Source of the DNA: Vreelandella lutescens
Lineage (GTDB): Bacteria; Pseudomonadota; Gammaproteobacteria; Pseudomonadales; Halomonadaceae
DNA: 64,000 nucleotides
Assembly: GCF_014640815.1 (NCBI RefSeq)
Contig: NZ_BMHM01000005.1
Coordinates: forward strand, 124,001-188,000
Direction of reading: 5' to 3'
The notes below the pieces were generated by a model. The model was not told the origin of the DNA and searched no databases. It was given only the letters and a program-made list of their open reading frames with translations. Shown here piece after piece: positions 17,018 to 25,832 of this stretch. Position numbers and translations under genes: made by a program. Each line of letters starts with the position of its first letter. Position 1 is the stretch's first letter.

Positions 17018-18072
17018 GACGCTTCTCCGGTGAAATTAATAACCAATGGAATCAATAAACGAAATTCGGTGTGTCCGGGTCGTGAGTCGCATTCGATCAA
17101 TCCTTGATGTTGGTGCAAAATTGACTGGGCAATCGACAGCCCCAAACCGCTGCCTTCCGCGCGGCCAGACACCATCGGGTAAAAAAGGGTTTCGCGCAGT
17201 GCTTCTGGTATTCCTGGGCCGTTATCAATCACGCCCACTTCACTCACCAGCCGGTGCCGCTCGGCGCCTAGGGTGAACTGGCGGCGGGCACGCGTGCGCA
17301 GCGTAAGTTCCGGTGAGGGGGTCCCTGCATCGCTCATGGCCTGCACCGCGTTACGCGCCACGTTCAACACCGCTTGAATCATCTGAGATTCGTCACCGGA
17401 AAGGTCCGGCAAGCTGGGGTCGTAATCACGGCTAACGGTGACCTGCGGGTGCTCGGCAATGAGCAGCGCCCGCACCCGCTCCAGCACTTTGTGGATATTG
17501 ACCGGTTCGTGTTTGATGATGCGATTCGGACCCAGCATGGAGTCGACCAAGTCACGCAGGCGGTCAACTTCCTCCACGATGATATGGGTAAATTCCCGTA
17601 GGGCCGGGTCGTCTAAATCACGCTCTAGAAGTTGCGCCGCGCCGCGAATCCCGCCCAAGGGGTTTTTCACTTCATGAGCCAACCCCCGCGCCAGCACCTT
17701 AATGGTCTCTTGGCGGGTGGTCAGGGCTTCTTCTCGGGAAATCTGCATCAAGCGGTCACGCGGCTCAACTTCCAACAGCAGCTCATCCGGCGAAAGCGGT
17801 GTTACCGTGTAGTCCACGGTTAAGGGCTCGCTGTTCAGCGGGGTAATCCGCGCTTCCCGCTGAGTGTAAGGATGAAACGCATCGCGGGCTTTGGCGAGCA
17901 CTTCATCAATGCTTTCATCGCCACCCAGCAGGGTATCTAAACTGATGCCCTGCACGCGGCTAAAGCTCACCGCCAGCAGCGCTTCCGCCGCCGGGTTCAT
18001 CCAGCGGACGCGGAGTTCACCGTCAAGCAGCAGGACTGCCGTGGTGAGGTGTTCAAGTAAGCGCTGATACAT
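17014..18072 (-). CDS. ntrB: Nitrogen regulation sensor kinase NtrB
   Basis: A cytoplasmic histidine kinase/phosphatase of 352 residues controlling NtrC. It has an N-terminal PAS domain (about 8-110), an H-box GLAHEVKNPLGG with the phospho-His, an N-box NVARNAVQAM, and ATP-lid motifs VIDNGPGIP and GSGLGLSI. I chose the ATG at 18072, which has CAGGA 7 nt upstream, over a GTG 14 codons earlier. Absence of membrane segments fits NtrB, which senses PII protein rather than an external signal. Confidence 0.94.
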   Translation of the reverse strand: MYQRLLEHLTTAVLLLDGELRVRWMNPAAEALLAVSFSRVQGISLDTLLGGDESIDEVLAKARDAFHPYTQREARITPLNSEPLTVDYTVTPLSPDELLLEVEPRDRLMQISREEALTTRQETIKVLARGLAHEVKNPLGGIRGAAQLLERDLDDPALREFTHIIVEEVDRLRDLVDSMLGPNRIIKHEPVNIHKVLERVRALLIAEHPQVTVSRDYDPSLPDLSGDESQMIQAVLNVARNAVQAMSDAGTPSPELTLRTRARRQFTLGAERHRLVSEVGVIDNGPGIPEALRETLFYPMVSGRAEGSGLGLSIAQSILHQHQGLIECDSRPGHTEFRLLIPLVINFTGEAS

Positions 18073-18282
18073 GGCGTGTCCTGAAACGTCGCTTTGATAA
18101 ATACGAAAACGCACTGATCAATGGAAAGAGTGGTATTAGAGGAGGAACTGCAAAAAGCGCGCCAATTCGGCGCAAACCGCATCTTGCACGGCTTATGGGC
18201 ATTGGATGGGGGTAGCGCGAGCGTTTATAGCGCAGCAGCCCGTCCAGATCGCTGCCTTAACGCACCATTACAGTGCAATGCC

Positions 18283-18816
18283 TTATTCGGCAATAAAAAT
18301 AGTCACCGGATCAGTGCGGTGTTGCACACGCCCCTGGTTATCTAACAGCTCTGCCTGTAGCCGATGCTGGCCAGACGGTAAGCCAGCCAACCAGAAAGCA
18401 TCGCTATGCAGCGCTGATTGGCTTAACTCGCCATTGACCAGCAGTTGAATTTGATGATCGTCTCGCAGCGGTGGCACTACCTGCACTTCCACCGGCGTCA
18501 TGCCTCCTCGTACGGATGCGCCACCCGAAGGGCTGGCAATCGCAAAGCGGTCGTAAGGCATAAACGGCTGCCCAGGGCGGCCCAGGCTGCGTGGGGCTGC
18601 CGCTGAAGGGCGCGACGCCGAAGGCATACTGGGCAGCGGTGCTAGCGTGATCGCATCTCCACCCCGCTCGGGGTTGTCGGTAAACGTCACATTGCCCTGC
18701 TCATCCACCACGCGATACACCGTTTGTGACTGAGCCACGCTTACCCACAGGCACAGCAGGAGTGCCACCGCTGTGGATAAACCTATTCTGCATTGCAAAT
18801 GCCGCCTGCACATCAT
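18283..18816 (-). CDS. DUF4124-domain exported protein
   Basis: A protein of about 177 residues. After a signal peptide (LSTAVALLLCLWVSVAQSQ) it has the DUF4124 start TVYRVVDEQGNVTFTDNP, a short beta-rich envelope domain. A Pro/Ser/Ala-rich linker follows, then a C-terminal part resembling an Ig-like fold (VQVVPPLRDDHQIQLLVNGE). It lies between glnA and ntrB, where DUF4124 genes are often found in gammaproteobacteria. SD AGGAAGGGG lies just before tandem ATGs at 18816 and 18813. Function unknown. Confidence 0.82.
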   Translation of the reverse strand: MMCRRHLQCRIGLSTAVALLLCLWVSVAQSQTVYRVVDEQGNVTFTDNPERGGDAITLAPLPSMPSASRPSAAAPRSLGRPGQPFMPYDRFAIASPSGGASVRGGMTPVEVQVVPPLRDDHQIQLLVNGELSQSALHSDAFWLAGLPSGQHRLQAELLDNQGRVQHRTDPVTIFIAE

Positions 18817-18842
18817 TGGCCCCTTCCTCATTTTGCTTCCAT

Positions 18843-18869
18843 AAAAAAACCCCGCCGAAGCGGGGTTTT
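18843..18869 (-). terminator. Intrinsic terminator after glnA
   Basis: A GC-rich stem (CCCCGC/GCGGGG, 18850-18855 and 18860-18865) with loop CGAA, extended by A/T pairs. It is followed on the minus strand by seven T residues. It lies about 55 bp past the glnA stop. Confidence 0.9.
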
Positions 18870-18921
18870 CAGGCTAATCACACCGCAAGGGTGATTTTAG
18901 CACCGTCCTTAAAGACCGTTC

Positions 18922-20328
18922 TTAGCAAGAGTAGTACATGTCGAACTCAATCGGGTGAGTCGTCATGCGGATACGCTCAACGTCTTCCATCTTCAGTTCG
19001 ATGTAGGCGTCAATCATATCGTCGGTGAACACGCCACCTTCGGTCAGGAACGCACGGTCAGCATCGAGTGCTTCCAGTGCTTGATCCAGGCTGTTAGCCA
19101 CTGTCGGTACGGACTTGCCTTCTTCTGGCGGCAGGTCGTACAGGTTCTTATCCATGGCATCGCCAGGGTGGATCTTGTTCTTGATACCGTCGATACCCGC
19201 CATCAGCATCGCTGCGAACGCCAGGTAGGGGTTGGCAGTCGGATCAGGGAAACGAGTCTCTACACGCTTGCCTTTCGGGCTAGCGGTGTAAGGAATACGG
19301 ATAGACGCAGAGCGGTTACGAGCACTGTAGGCCAGCATAACCGGTGCTTCGAAGCCAGGCACCAGACGCTTGTACGAGTTGGTAGACGCGTTGGTGAAGG
19401 CGTTCAGGGCACGAGCGTGCTTGATGATACCGCCAATGTAGTACAGCGCCATTTCAGACAGGCCAGCGTACTCGTCGCCCGCGAACTGGTTTTGGCCATC
19501 TTTCCAGAACGACTGGTGTACGTGCATACCAGAACCGTTGTCGCCTACCAGCGGCTTCGGCATGAAGGTAGCGGTTTTGCCGTAAGCGTGCGCCACGTTG
19601 TGGATCACGTACTTCATTTCCTGAACTTCGTCAGCTTTCTTCACCAGCGTGTTGAACTTCACGCCGATTTCGTTCTGACCCGCGTTAGCCACTTCGTGGT
19701 GGTGTACTTCCACGGTCTGGCCAATCGCTTCCAGGGTGTTACACATAGCGCCACGGATATCGTGGAAGCTATCTACCGGAGGAACCGGGAAGTAGCCGCC
19801 TTTCAGACGCGGACGGTGGCCCAGGTTGCCGCCTTCTACTGTGCTGTCGGTGGCCCAAGCGCCCTCGTCAGAGGTAATTTTGTACATGGAGCCTTGGATA
19901 TCAGACTTCCAGTGTACTTCGTCAAAAATAAAGAACTCAGGCTCTGGGCCGAAGAAAGCGGTGTCGCCCAGGCCAGTAGACTCAAGGTAAGCTTCTGCAC
20001 GCTTAGCGATAGAGCGCGGGTCGCGGTCGTAGCCTTGCATGGTAGCAGGCTCGATGATGTCGCAACGCAAAATCAGGGTAGCGTCTTCGGTGAAGGGGTC
20101 CAGGAAGCCAGTGCCGTCTTCCGGACGCAGGATCATGTCAGACTCGTTGATACCCTTCCAACCATTGATGGAAGAGCCATCGAACATTTGACCGTTTTCA
20201 AAAAACTCTTCATTCACGTCGCGTGCCGGTACGGTGACGTGCTGCTCTTTACCGCGCGTGTCGGTGAAACGCAGATCTACCCACTTAACATCATGTTCTT
20301 CGATTAGCGCGAGAGTCTTGGCTGACAT
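18922..20328 (-). CDS. glnA: Glutamine synthetase type I
   Basis: This enzyme makes glutamine from glutamate, ammonia and ATP in the cytoplasm as a dodecamer. The 468-residue length is standard for class I-beta enzymes. Visible motifs include [11 protein letters not shown] near residue 50, [10 protein letters not shown] (metal ligands), and the ATP-binding [16 protein letters not shown]. The adenylylation site NLYDLPPEE contains the Tyr modified by GlnE, so activity should be covalently regulated. Transcription is probably from the sigma-54/NtrC promoter about 270 bp upstream. Confidence 0.98.
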   Translation of the reverse strand: MSAKTLALIEEHDVKWVDLRFTDTRGKEQHVTVPARDVNEEFFENGQMFDGSSINGWKGINESDMILRPEDGTGFLDPFTEDATLILRCDIIEPATMQGYDRDPRSIAKRAEAYLESTGLGDTAFFGPEPEFFIFDEVHWKSDIQGSMYKITSDEGAWATDSTVEGGNLGHRPRLKGGYFPVPPVDSFHDIRGAMCNTLEAIGQTVEVHHHEVANAGQNEIGVKFNTLVKKADEVQEMKYVIHNVAHAYGKTATFMPKPLVGDNGSGMHVHQSFWKDGQNQFAGDEYAGLSEMALYYIGGIIKHARALNAFTNASTNSYKRLVPGFEAPVMLAYSARNRSASIRIPYTASPKGKRVETRFPDPTANPYLAFAAMLMAGIDGIKNKIHPGDAMDKNLYDLPPEEGKSVPTVANSLDQALEALDADRAFLTEGGVFTDDMIDAYIELKMEDVERIRMTTHPIEFDMYYSC

Positions 20329-20595
20329 AGTGTCCTCCGATATGAGCGTGGCTTAAAGCGTGTAACTGTAAGCTATCGATAAAAGTGTTATTCAACAAAT
20401 CGTTCAACACGCAGCTGCATGTGGCGCGTTTGTCTTTTTTGTTCGCTTAACGTTTGCTTGACGATAGATAACAAATCGCTCAGCGATCATTTCAGACCGG
20501 CTATCGTTGTAGCACGCCGCGAGGCTTCTGCCTACGACCCGCTAGCCGCTGTAAATCTACTTGCATCACTGCCTGCAAGCTACTTGCAAAATAAA

Positions 20596-20612
20596 AGCAC
20601 ATAGCGTGCCAA
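20596..20612 (-). promoter_or_regulatory. Sigma-54 promoter (-24/-12) of glnA
   Basis: On the minus strand TTGGCACGCTATGTGCT matches the sigma-54 consensus TTGGCACRNNNNTTGCW with one mismatch (GTGC for TTGC). It keeps the diagnostic GG-N10-GC spacing and faces glnA. Confidence 0.75.
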
Positions 20613-20742
20613 CTCTGCACCATAATGGATTTAAAAAATATCAAGCCATTGTTTTTTAACTATAAAAATCATACTTCTAGTGCTTCTTAATGCAGCAGGT
20701 GCGTATTAAAAAGGGGGGAGAACATCACTATCACGCCCCTTG

Positions 20743-20790
20743 CGCACAAACTTGGTGCAACAATTAAGCAAAACGCACCAAAAATGATCG
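20743..20790 (-). promoter_or_regulatory. Tandem NtrC-binding sites upstream of glnA
   Basis: The site at 20743-20759 (CGCACAAACTTGGTGCA) closely fits the NtrC consensus TGCACCWWWWTGGTGCA. A weaker copy begins CGCACCAAAAATGATCG at 20774. They are 31 bp apart, about three helical turns, and lie about 130-190 bp upstream of the sigma-54 element. This matches enhancer geometry in enteric glnA. Confidence 0.65.
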
Positions 20791-20905
20791 CAAAAAAATA
20801 ATCATCCATCATTTTCGTTAAAAACTTTCTCTTGCTACACAAAGAAACCCACACCTACAATAAATTACAATCAGACAGGTTTCATAACAAAGGGAAGCCG
20901 CGTGC

Positions 20906-21502
20906 ATGGGTACGGTTTGCTTTATCGTAGATGCTTCGGTGACAGGAGCCTTGCTACCGCGCCACTTACGCTCTATTCGCCAGTCAGGTCTTGCTGACCA
21001 CGTGGTGCCCATCATTGTGACTTGCCCACAGGCCGACGAACGGCTCACCGACCTTGAGCAGCGCTATCACGCCCACTGCCTCGTCACGCCATCTCACACG
21101 CTGGGTGCGCGCCTCAATCAAGCGGCGTATGTCAGCCAAGCGGAGTGGCTGCTGATTGCACTGCATAAAGAGCCTATGGCGGCGCAGCTTTGGTACTTAC
21201 TCTACCCCCAGCTTAATACCGCCATGGATGCGCTGTTAATCAACGCTGCCGCCCCGCGACTGTCAGAACGGCTACTGCTGCACTTTCTCAGCTCTGCTGT
21301 CACAGTACCTCCCTATATCGCTATTCGCCGTGCATGGCTTGAGCGCATTGGCGGCTTTGATCCGGAGTTGGATGAGCCGGCCCTGCTCGACTTTCTGCAG
21401 CGACTTTACGCATGCCCTACTCGGCTCAAATCCTTAAGCGGTGAATCACTAGGCCTTGCACGAGGGTCGCCCGTCGGCGCGTCTCCCCCCGACTCGCCAT
21501 AG
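20906..21502 (+). CDS. Glycosyltransferase-like protein (GT-A type, family 2-like)
   Basis: A 198-residue protein that reads like a shortened GT2-like domain. It has an N-terminal beta-strand (TVCFIVDASVTG), a nucleotide-fold alternation with LIALHKEP in the place of the usual DDD motif, and a C-terminal AWLERIGGFDPELDEPALLDF. That last segment is typical of GT2 enzymes (GGFDE...D). The classical DxD is not evident, so catalytic competence is doubtful. AAGGGAAG lies upstream of the ATG. Stands alone. Confidence 0.55.
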   Translation: MGTVCFIVDASVTGALLPRHLRSIRQSGLADHVVPIIVTCPQADERLTDLEQRYHAHCLVTPSHTLGARLNQAAYVSQAEWLLIALHKEPMAAQLWYLLYPQLNTAMDALLINAAAPRLSERLLLHFLSSAVTVPPYIAIRRAWLERIGGFDPELDEPALLDFLQRLYACPTRLKSLSGESLGLARGSPVGASPPDSP

Positions 21503-21592
21503 CGCCTACGCCCCCTGCCTTTCTGTGCCTCTGCTCTTTGTAAAATCTCTCCGTTTACACCGCTTACTGCTACTGCTCACTGTTTGAATCGC

Positions 21593-22618
21593 TCAGACCT
21601 TCAACCGTTTACCAAACAGCATCGCTCCCCACGTAGTGGTATTGACCGCTTTATTAAGCAAAATCGACCCAACGCCACCGACGAGAATCAACAATAGCGC
21701 GTAAGCCTCCAGCGGCAGGGTTGTGGTGCCCACCAGCGTATCGGTCAGGGTAAAAAACATCGGATGCGCCAGATAAATACCAAATGAGTACGCATTGATA
21801 TAGCGCACCCAGCCAGGTGCTCGACGCCCTTTTAAGCCACGCATGAGCGCCAGTGTGAACAACACAAAAAAGGGAATGACCCACACTTCTTTAGAGGAGA
21901 ACGCCAGCCAGTGGGCAAAGGTGGCCAGCACGATCACACCAACAAACAGCGCAAGCCAACGCGGCTGAGAAAGGGTTTGCAGCCAAACAGGGCGCTCAAT
22001 TAACGTTTCTGAAGGTGTTAACGGGTAATAGCGCACCAACACCAGCGCCAAGAAAAACAGATACACCCAGCCTAGCGGAGCAATCCACAGCAAGTAGCCC
22101 GGCGGCTCAATCTCAAACCAATACGCTAAGCCCCAATACGCCATGCTCACTATACAGGCGGCCCATAGCCAAGGCACCGGATGCAAGCGCCACAGCTGCC
22201 AGCGCGTATAGGCCCAATACGCGGCATAGAACTGCATGGCAATTATCAAAAAATAGCCGTGCCAACCCGCATAAATAAAATAGGCTTTTGCGTTTTCCCA
22301 AAAGCCCACGGCATCATCACTACCGGCCAAGTTCCACCACTGAGCAGTGGAGTAAATGAACCCGTACACCAAATAGGGCAGCATGACGTATTTCACTCGC
22401 TGCAACAGAAAGCCCGGCGGCACTTGTTTATCGTAACGAACGGCAAACACAAACACAGAGATAAACAGAAACACCGGCGTGCCTAGCACCAGTGGAATTC
22501 GCATCAGGTCGGTCACCACGTTGTCCACACGCTGATTCAAATGATCCAGCCAGTGAAATAAAAATACGGCTACACAGCCGTAGGCACGCAGCCAGTAAAT
22601 CTCCTCTACTTTTTGCAT
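21593..22618 (-). CDS. Acyltransferase family 3 membrane protein
   Basis: A 341-residue inner-membrane protein with about ten helices. The N-terminal YWLRAYGCVAVFLFHW contains the conserved Arg and His of acyltransferase-3 enzymes, which transfer acyl groups to surface sugars. A late helix has SFGIYLAHPMFF, a hallmark of the family. The ATG at 22618 follows GGGAGG; a GTG five codons earlier is less likely. No polysaccharide cluster is adjacent, so the acceptor is unknown. Confidence 0.85.
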   Translation of the reverse strand: MQKVEEIYWLRAYGCVAVFLFHWLDHLNQRVDNVVTDLMRIPLVLGTPVFLFISVFVFAVRYDKQVPPGFLLQRVKYVMLPYLVYGFIYSTAQWWNLAGSDDAVGFWENAKAYFIYAGWHGYFLIIAMQFYAAYWAYTRWQLWRLHPVPWLWAACIVSMAYWGLAYWFEIEPPGYLLWIAPLGWVYLFFLALVLVRYYPLTPSETLIERPVWLQTLSQPRWLALFVGVIVLATFAHWLAFSSKEVWVIPFFVLFTLALMRGLKGRRAPGWVRYINAYSFGIYLAHPMFFTLTDTLVGTTTLPLEAYALLLILVGGVGSILLNKAVNTTTWGAMLFGKRLKV

Positions 22619-22732
22619 TAACCCTCCCGCCACGCCACTGCTGCTAGGCTTAGATATAGGCTTATATGAATGAACACCTTGGCTTACAGCGTTGTCCGAC
22701 CCCTTAAACGCCGGTAAATTCCTGGAGGCTTT

Positions 22733-23683
22733 GTGCTCAAAAAACCGACCATTGCGCGTTGCACACGCTGGGCAGGCTATGTTGTGGGTGTCTTCGGCTG
22801 GCTAACGCTGAGCAGCATGACCCTGGCGGGCGAGGTATCCCGAGAACAGTTTTTCTCGCCCACACTAGGTTACGACTACCCCTACACCGTGTATTTACCC
22901 GATGGCTATGACAAACAAGCGTCAGCGCCTTACCCCGTGATTTACCTGCTGCACGGCTCTTTTGGTAACGAACTGGATTGGGCGACGCGAGGCAACCTTC
23001 CCCAAACCGCCGACCGGCTGATAGAAGCCGGGCATTTGCCCCCGGCGGTGTTTGTGATGCCCGGCAGCCGAAGCTGGTGGGTAGATGGGCGCAATGAAGC
23101 TGCACGCAGCGCCTTTTTCAACGACTTGTTACCGCACATTGAAGCCACCTACCACGTGGGAACGACACGCCAGCTGCGCGGCGTGGGGGGGCTTTCAGCG
23201 GGCGGTTATGGGGCAGTGAACTTCGCCCTAGAACGCCCGGATATGTTTGCCGCCGCGGCGGCACTTAGCCCGGCCAGTTACGTGCCGGCACCGCCTGCCA
23301 ACTCCTCTGCCACCCGGCATCCGGCATTTTTAAACAAGCAGGGAGAGTTTGACCAGGCGCTTTGGGAACAGCTGAATTACACGGCGCATTTAGAAGGCTA
23401 CCGCTTACAGGTAACGCCGCGCCCCTATGCTGAGCAAAGCGACACCCCACCCGTGCCGCTCTACATCAGCGCCGGACGCAGCGACGTGTACGATGCCGAG
23501 TTTCATGCCCGCCAGCTTCGCCAAACCATGGAGCGCATTCAACCCGGCGATGTGCGGCTAGATCTGTACCCTGGCGGCCATACATGGCGCGTATGGCGGG
23601 CCAGCTTACCCGCCGCTCTCAACTTTATGTTTCAGTACGTTGGTGCATCGGAAGAAACACTGGCAGAGGCCAGCGGAGAGTAA
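22733..23683 (+). CDS. Secreted esterase (esterase D / tributyrin esterase-like alpha/beta hydrolase)
   Basis: A 316-residue exported serine hydrolase. The N-terminus is a signal peptide (about residues 12-32, ending LAGE). The oxyanion motif YLLHGSFGNE, the nucleophile elbow GGLSAGGYGA (Ser about 155), an acid in SAGRSDVYD and a catalytic His in PGGHTWRVW are all visible. It starts at a GTG with TGGAGG upstream. Its last 52 bp overlap the convergent diguanylate cyclase gene. Relatives hydrolyse carbohydrate esters or short acyl esters. Confidence 0.85.
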   Translation: MLKKPTIARCTRWAGYVVGVFGWLTLSSMTLAGEVSREQFFSPTLGYDYPYTVYLPDGYDKQASAPYPVIYLLHGSFGNELDWATRGNLPQTADRLIEAGHLPPAVFVMPGSRSWWVDGRNEAARSAFFNDLLPHIEATYHVGTTRQLRGVGGLSAGGYGAVNFALERPDMFAAAAALSPASYVPAPPANSSATRHPAFLNKQGEFDQALWEQLNYTAHLEGYRLQVTPRPYAEQSDTPPVPLYISAGRSDVYDAEFHARQLRQTMERIQPGDVRLDLYPGGHTWRVWRASLPAALNFMFQYVGASEETLAEASGE

Positions 23684-25278
23684 AGCACGGCCCGGTTGCG
23701 CCCCTCGGCTTTCGCTTGATACATCGCCTGATCAGCGCAATGAATCAAGGTAGCTTCATCACAGGCGTGCAGCGGAAAGAGCGACACGCCAATGCTCGCA
23801 GAGACACGCACCTCGCCTACCGACAACATAAACGGCTCTGCCAGCGCTTGGCAGAGCTGATTAGCCACCACCCAGGCGGTGTCCTCTGTGACGGGGCCGC
23901 CTAGCAGTGCCACAAACTCATCACCACCAATGCGGCCGACCATATCAGTGCCGCGTAGCCGAAGCCGCATACGCTGGGCCGCCTCAGTGAGTAACTGATC
24001 GCCCACGCCGTGCCCCCAGCGGTCATTCACCGGCTTAAAGTGGTCTAAATCGATAAACAGCAGCGCTAATTGGCCACCTTCGCGTAGCGCCTTTACCAGC
24101 GCTCGCCCCAGCTCGCCAAAAAACATCGCCCTGTTGGGCAGGTCGGTTAAGGTATCGTGCTGAGCTAAATGGAGCACCCGCTGCTCCATCTCCCGGCGAG
24201 GGGTAATATCGTGGGAAATCCCTAAAAAGCTCGTGACGCTCCCCTGCTCATCGACCAGCGGTGCCCCGTTGGTAAAGTGCCAGCGCCACTCACCGTTGGC
24301 ATGCTGTACGCGGTACTCAATCAACCCCTGCGGCTCGGCGGTGTGGTACACCTTGGCGATATAGCGGCGGCACGCTTCTAGGTCTTCTGGGTGCAGCACA
24401 AAACTCATGTTGCGCCCTAACACCTCGTGCACTTCATGCCCCAAAATGCGTGGCCAGTTCGGCGATATATAGGTCAGGGTGCCGTCTGCGCTCAGCGTAT
24501 AAATAATATCGTTGGCCTGTTCAACCAATTGCCGGAACCGCTGCTCGCTGGATTTCAAGGCCGACTCTAAGGCCTTACGCTGGGTGATATCGTTGGCGTA
24601 GCCTGTCCATACTATGCTGCCATCCGGCTCATGACGGGGGTGGTCGATGGCCTCCACCCACAGCATGTTGCCGTTGCGGTGGAACATCCGGAACTCGTGT
24701 TTCCAAGGCATTAACGTTTGCGCGCTTTCCAGCGAGCTGTCAATCACCGCATCGCGATCCCCTGGGTGAATGTTGGCCAGCAGCGCTTGTGCATCGTCTA
24801 AGGCCTCATCGACCCGAATGCCAAACAGCTCCACCACGCGCTGCCCCACATAGGTGTAACGCCACGCCCCCTCTAACGAGTAGTGCAACTGATAAATAAA
24901 GCCCGGCAATTGCGACAGCAGAGCATCCAAAGGCTCGCCAAACGGCAGCGCTTGCTGGAAAAGCGACCCGCAGACCGCGCGGTACTCCCCTTCATTCACG
25001 GGTGAAAGCTGCAGCTGCCAGCTGCGCGACGACTCCCCCCAGGCCACCATGAGCTCCTGCGCCGCCTGCTGCTGGTCGCAGGCTTGGACAGCGGCTAGTA
25101 CGTTGCTAACGTCTAATGGAAAGCAGCTTGCCAGAGCCAGTTCACTGTTCTCAGCGGCCCAGCCCACCACGCGCCGAAAAGCCGCGTTCGCAGACACATT
25201 CATCGCACCAGGGGCTGAACGTTCCACCACAAAGAGCGGTGTGCCCGACTGCTCAAATAGCGCACGGTACGGATGCAT
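23632..25278 (-). CDS. Diguanylate cyclase with PAS sensor domains
   Basis: A cytoplasmic c-di-GMP synthase of 548 residues without membrane helices. It has an N-terminal PAS-like domain, then two PAS/PAC domains (about residues 120-250 and 255-370; WVEAIDHPR and FLGISHDITPRR mark the PAC parts). The GGDEF domain (about 380-540) contains GRIGGDEF. An RGTD I-site five residues before it indicates product inhibition. No EAL domain. The ATG at 25278 has GGAG upstream and begins at the first PAS-like fold; a longer frame lacks an SD. Confidence 0.9.
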   Translation of the reverse strand: MHPYRALFEQSGTPLFVVERSAPGAMNVSANAAFRRVVGWAAENSELALASCFPLDVSNVLAAVQACDQQQAAQELMVAWGESSRSWQLQLSPVNEGEYRAVCGSLFQQALPFGEPLDALLSQLPGFIYQLHYSLEGAWRYTYVGQRVVELFGIRVDEALDDAQALLANIHPGDRDAVIDSSLESAQTLMPWKHEFRMFHRNGNMLWVEAIDHPRHEPDGSIVWTGYANDITQRKALESALKSSEQRFRQLVEQANDIIYTLSADGTLTYISPNWPRILGHEVHEVLGRNMSFVLHPEDLEACRRYIAKVYHTAEPQGLIEYRVQHANGEWRWHFTNGAPLVDEQGSVTSFLGISHDITPRREMEQRVLHLAQHDTLTDLPNRAMFFGELGRALVKALREGGQLALLFIDLDHFKPVNDRWGHGVGDQLLTEAAQRMRLRLRGTDMVGRIGGDEFVALLGGPVTEDTAWVVANQLCQALAEPFMLSVGEVRVSASIGVSLFPLHACDEATLIHCADQAMYQAKAEGRNRAVLYSPLASASVSSDAPTY

Positions 25279-25422
25279 CGCCACCTCTCCCCAGGTTCCC
25301 TTAAACGAGTAAGTTAAGCGCACAGGCCAAGGCTGTCTATGGACATTGGCCGAGTTCAGCCAACGCACACTACACTGAAAGCGCTTTCTTATTTTCTAAC
25401 GGCTTATGTAAGGACACTGACC

Positions 25423-25740
25423 ATGCATCAACACGTTGAATGGGACGACCCCGGCAGCGCCAGCGTCGCCGCCCACTTTAAAAACGACCCCGACCACACG
25501 CCTCCCTACCCCGGCGCGGTTCTTTCCGCCCGTTACCAGGGCCGCATTGTGCGGGTCAAAGTTGAAACCTACCGGGAGGAAGACGCCGTCAGCATCGGCA
25601 GCGTTGCCGCCATTCTCGACCAGCACGGCCACCGTTTTAAGTCGCACCAAAAACTCAACGTAGGCGATATAGTCCGGCTCCCCGACGACAAACGCGCCAT
25701 GGAACGCTGGGTAGAGGATGACGAAGAAGAGAAAGAGTAA
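25423..25740 (+). CDS. Small acidic protein of unknown function
   Basis: A 105-residue hypothetical protein starting MHQHVEWDDPGSASVAAHF. It has a central beta-rich segment (GRIVRVKVETYREEDAVSIGSVAAI), a KLNVGDIVRLPDDKRAMER stretch resembling a small barrel, and a very acidic C-terminus (WVEDDEEEKE). AAGGAC precedes the ATG by about 9 nt. The next element is the distal end of the CRISPR array, which starts about 65 bp downstream. No catalytic motif is recognised. Confidence 0.65.
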   Translation: MHQHVEWDDPGSASVAAHFKNDPDHTPPYPGAVLSARYQGRIVRVKVETYREEDAVSIGSVAAILDQHGHRFKSHQKLNVGDIVRLPDDKRAMERWVEDDEEEKE

Positions 25741-25747
25741 GTGATGG

Positions 25748-25767
25748 AGGCCCCGCTGGCGGGGCCT
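25748..25767. terminator. GC-rich hairpin after the small acidic protein gene
   Basis: AGGCCCCGC (25748-25756) is complementary to GCGGGGCCT (25759-25767). No T tract follows on either strand. It may stop transcription from the plus-strand gene, or mark the end of the minus-strand CRISPR transcript. Confidence 0.5.
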
Positions 25768-25804
25768 GGCATTACCCACCACTGCCAGCACTCCACACCC
25801 TACT

Positions 25805-25832
25805 ACTGAAAGCTGCCTGGGCGGCAGCGCAC
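25805..25832 (-). repeat. Degenerate terminal CRISPR repeat
   Basis: The leader-distal copy keeps the stem and 5' part of the repeat, but its last six bases in crRNA sense are changed (ACTGAA in place of TTTCTG on the plus strand). This is normal for the oldest end and confirms array polarity. Confidence 0.9.

Larger units (their letters stand above)
20329..20905. other. glnA upstream regulatory region
   Basis: This 577-bp region has no credible gene. It contains a sigma-54 promoter and NtrC boxes facing glnA (separate entries) and a partial NtrC-like half site TGCACCATAATGG at 20616-20628. The predicted glnA 5' UTR is about 255 nt; a sigma-70 promoter may also lie closer to the gene. The right end holds the promoter of the plus-strand glycosyltransferase-like gene. 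Confidence 0.7.

Noticed and set aside
18955..20307. A 450-codon plus-strand open frame opposite glnA
   Set aside because: It is the antisense shadow of a highly conserved GC-rich gene, with no SD or recognisable domain.
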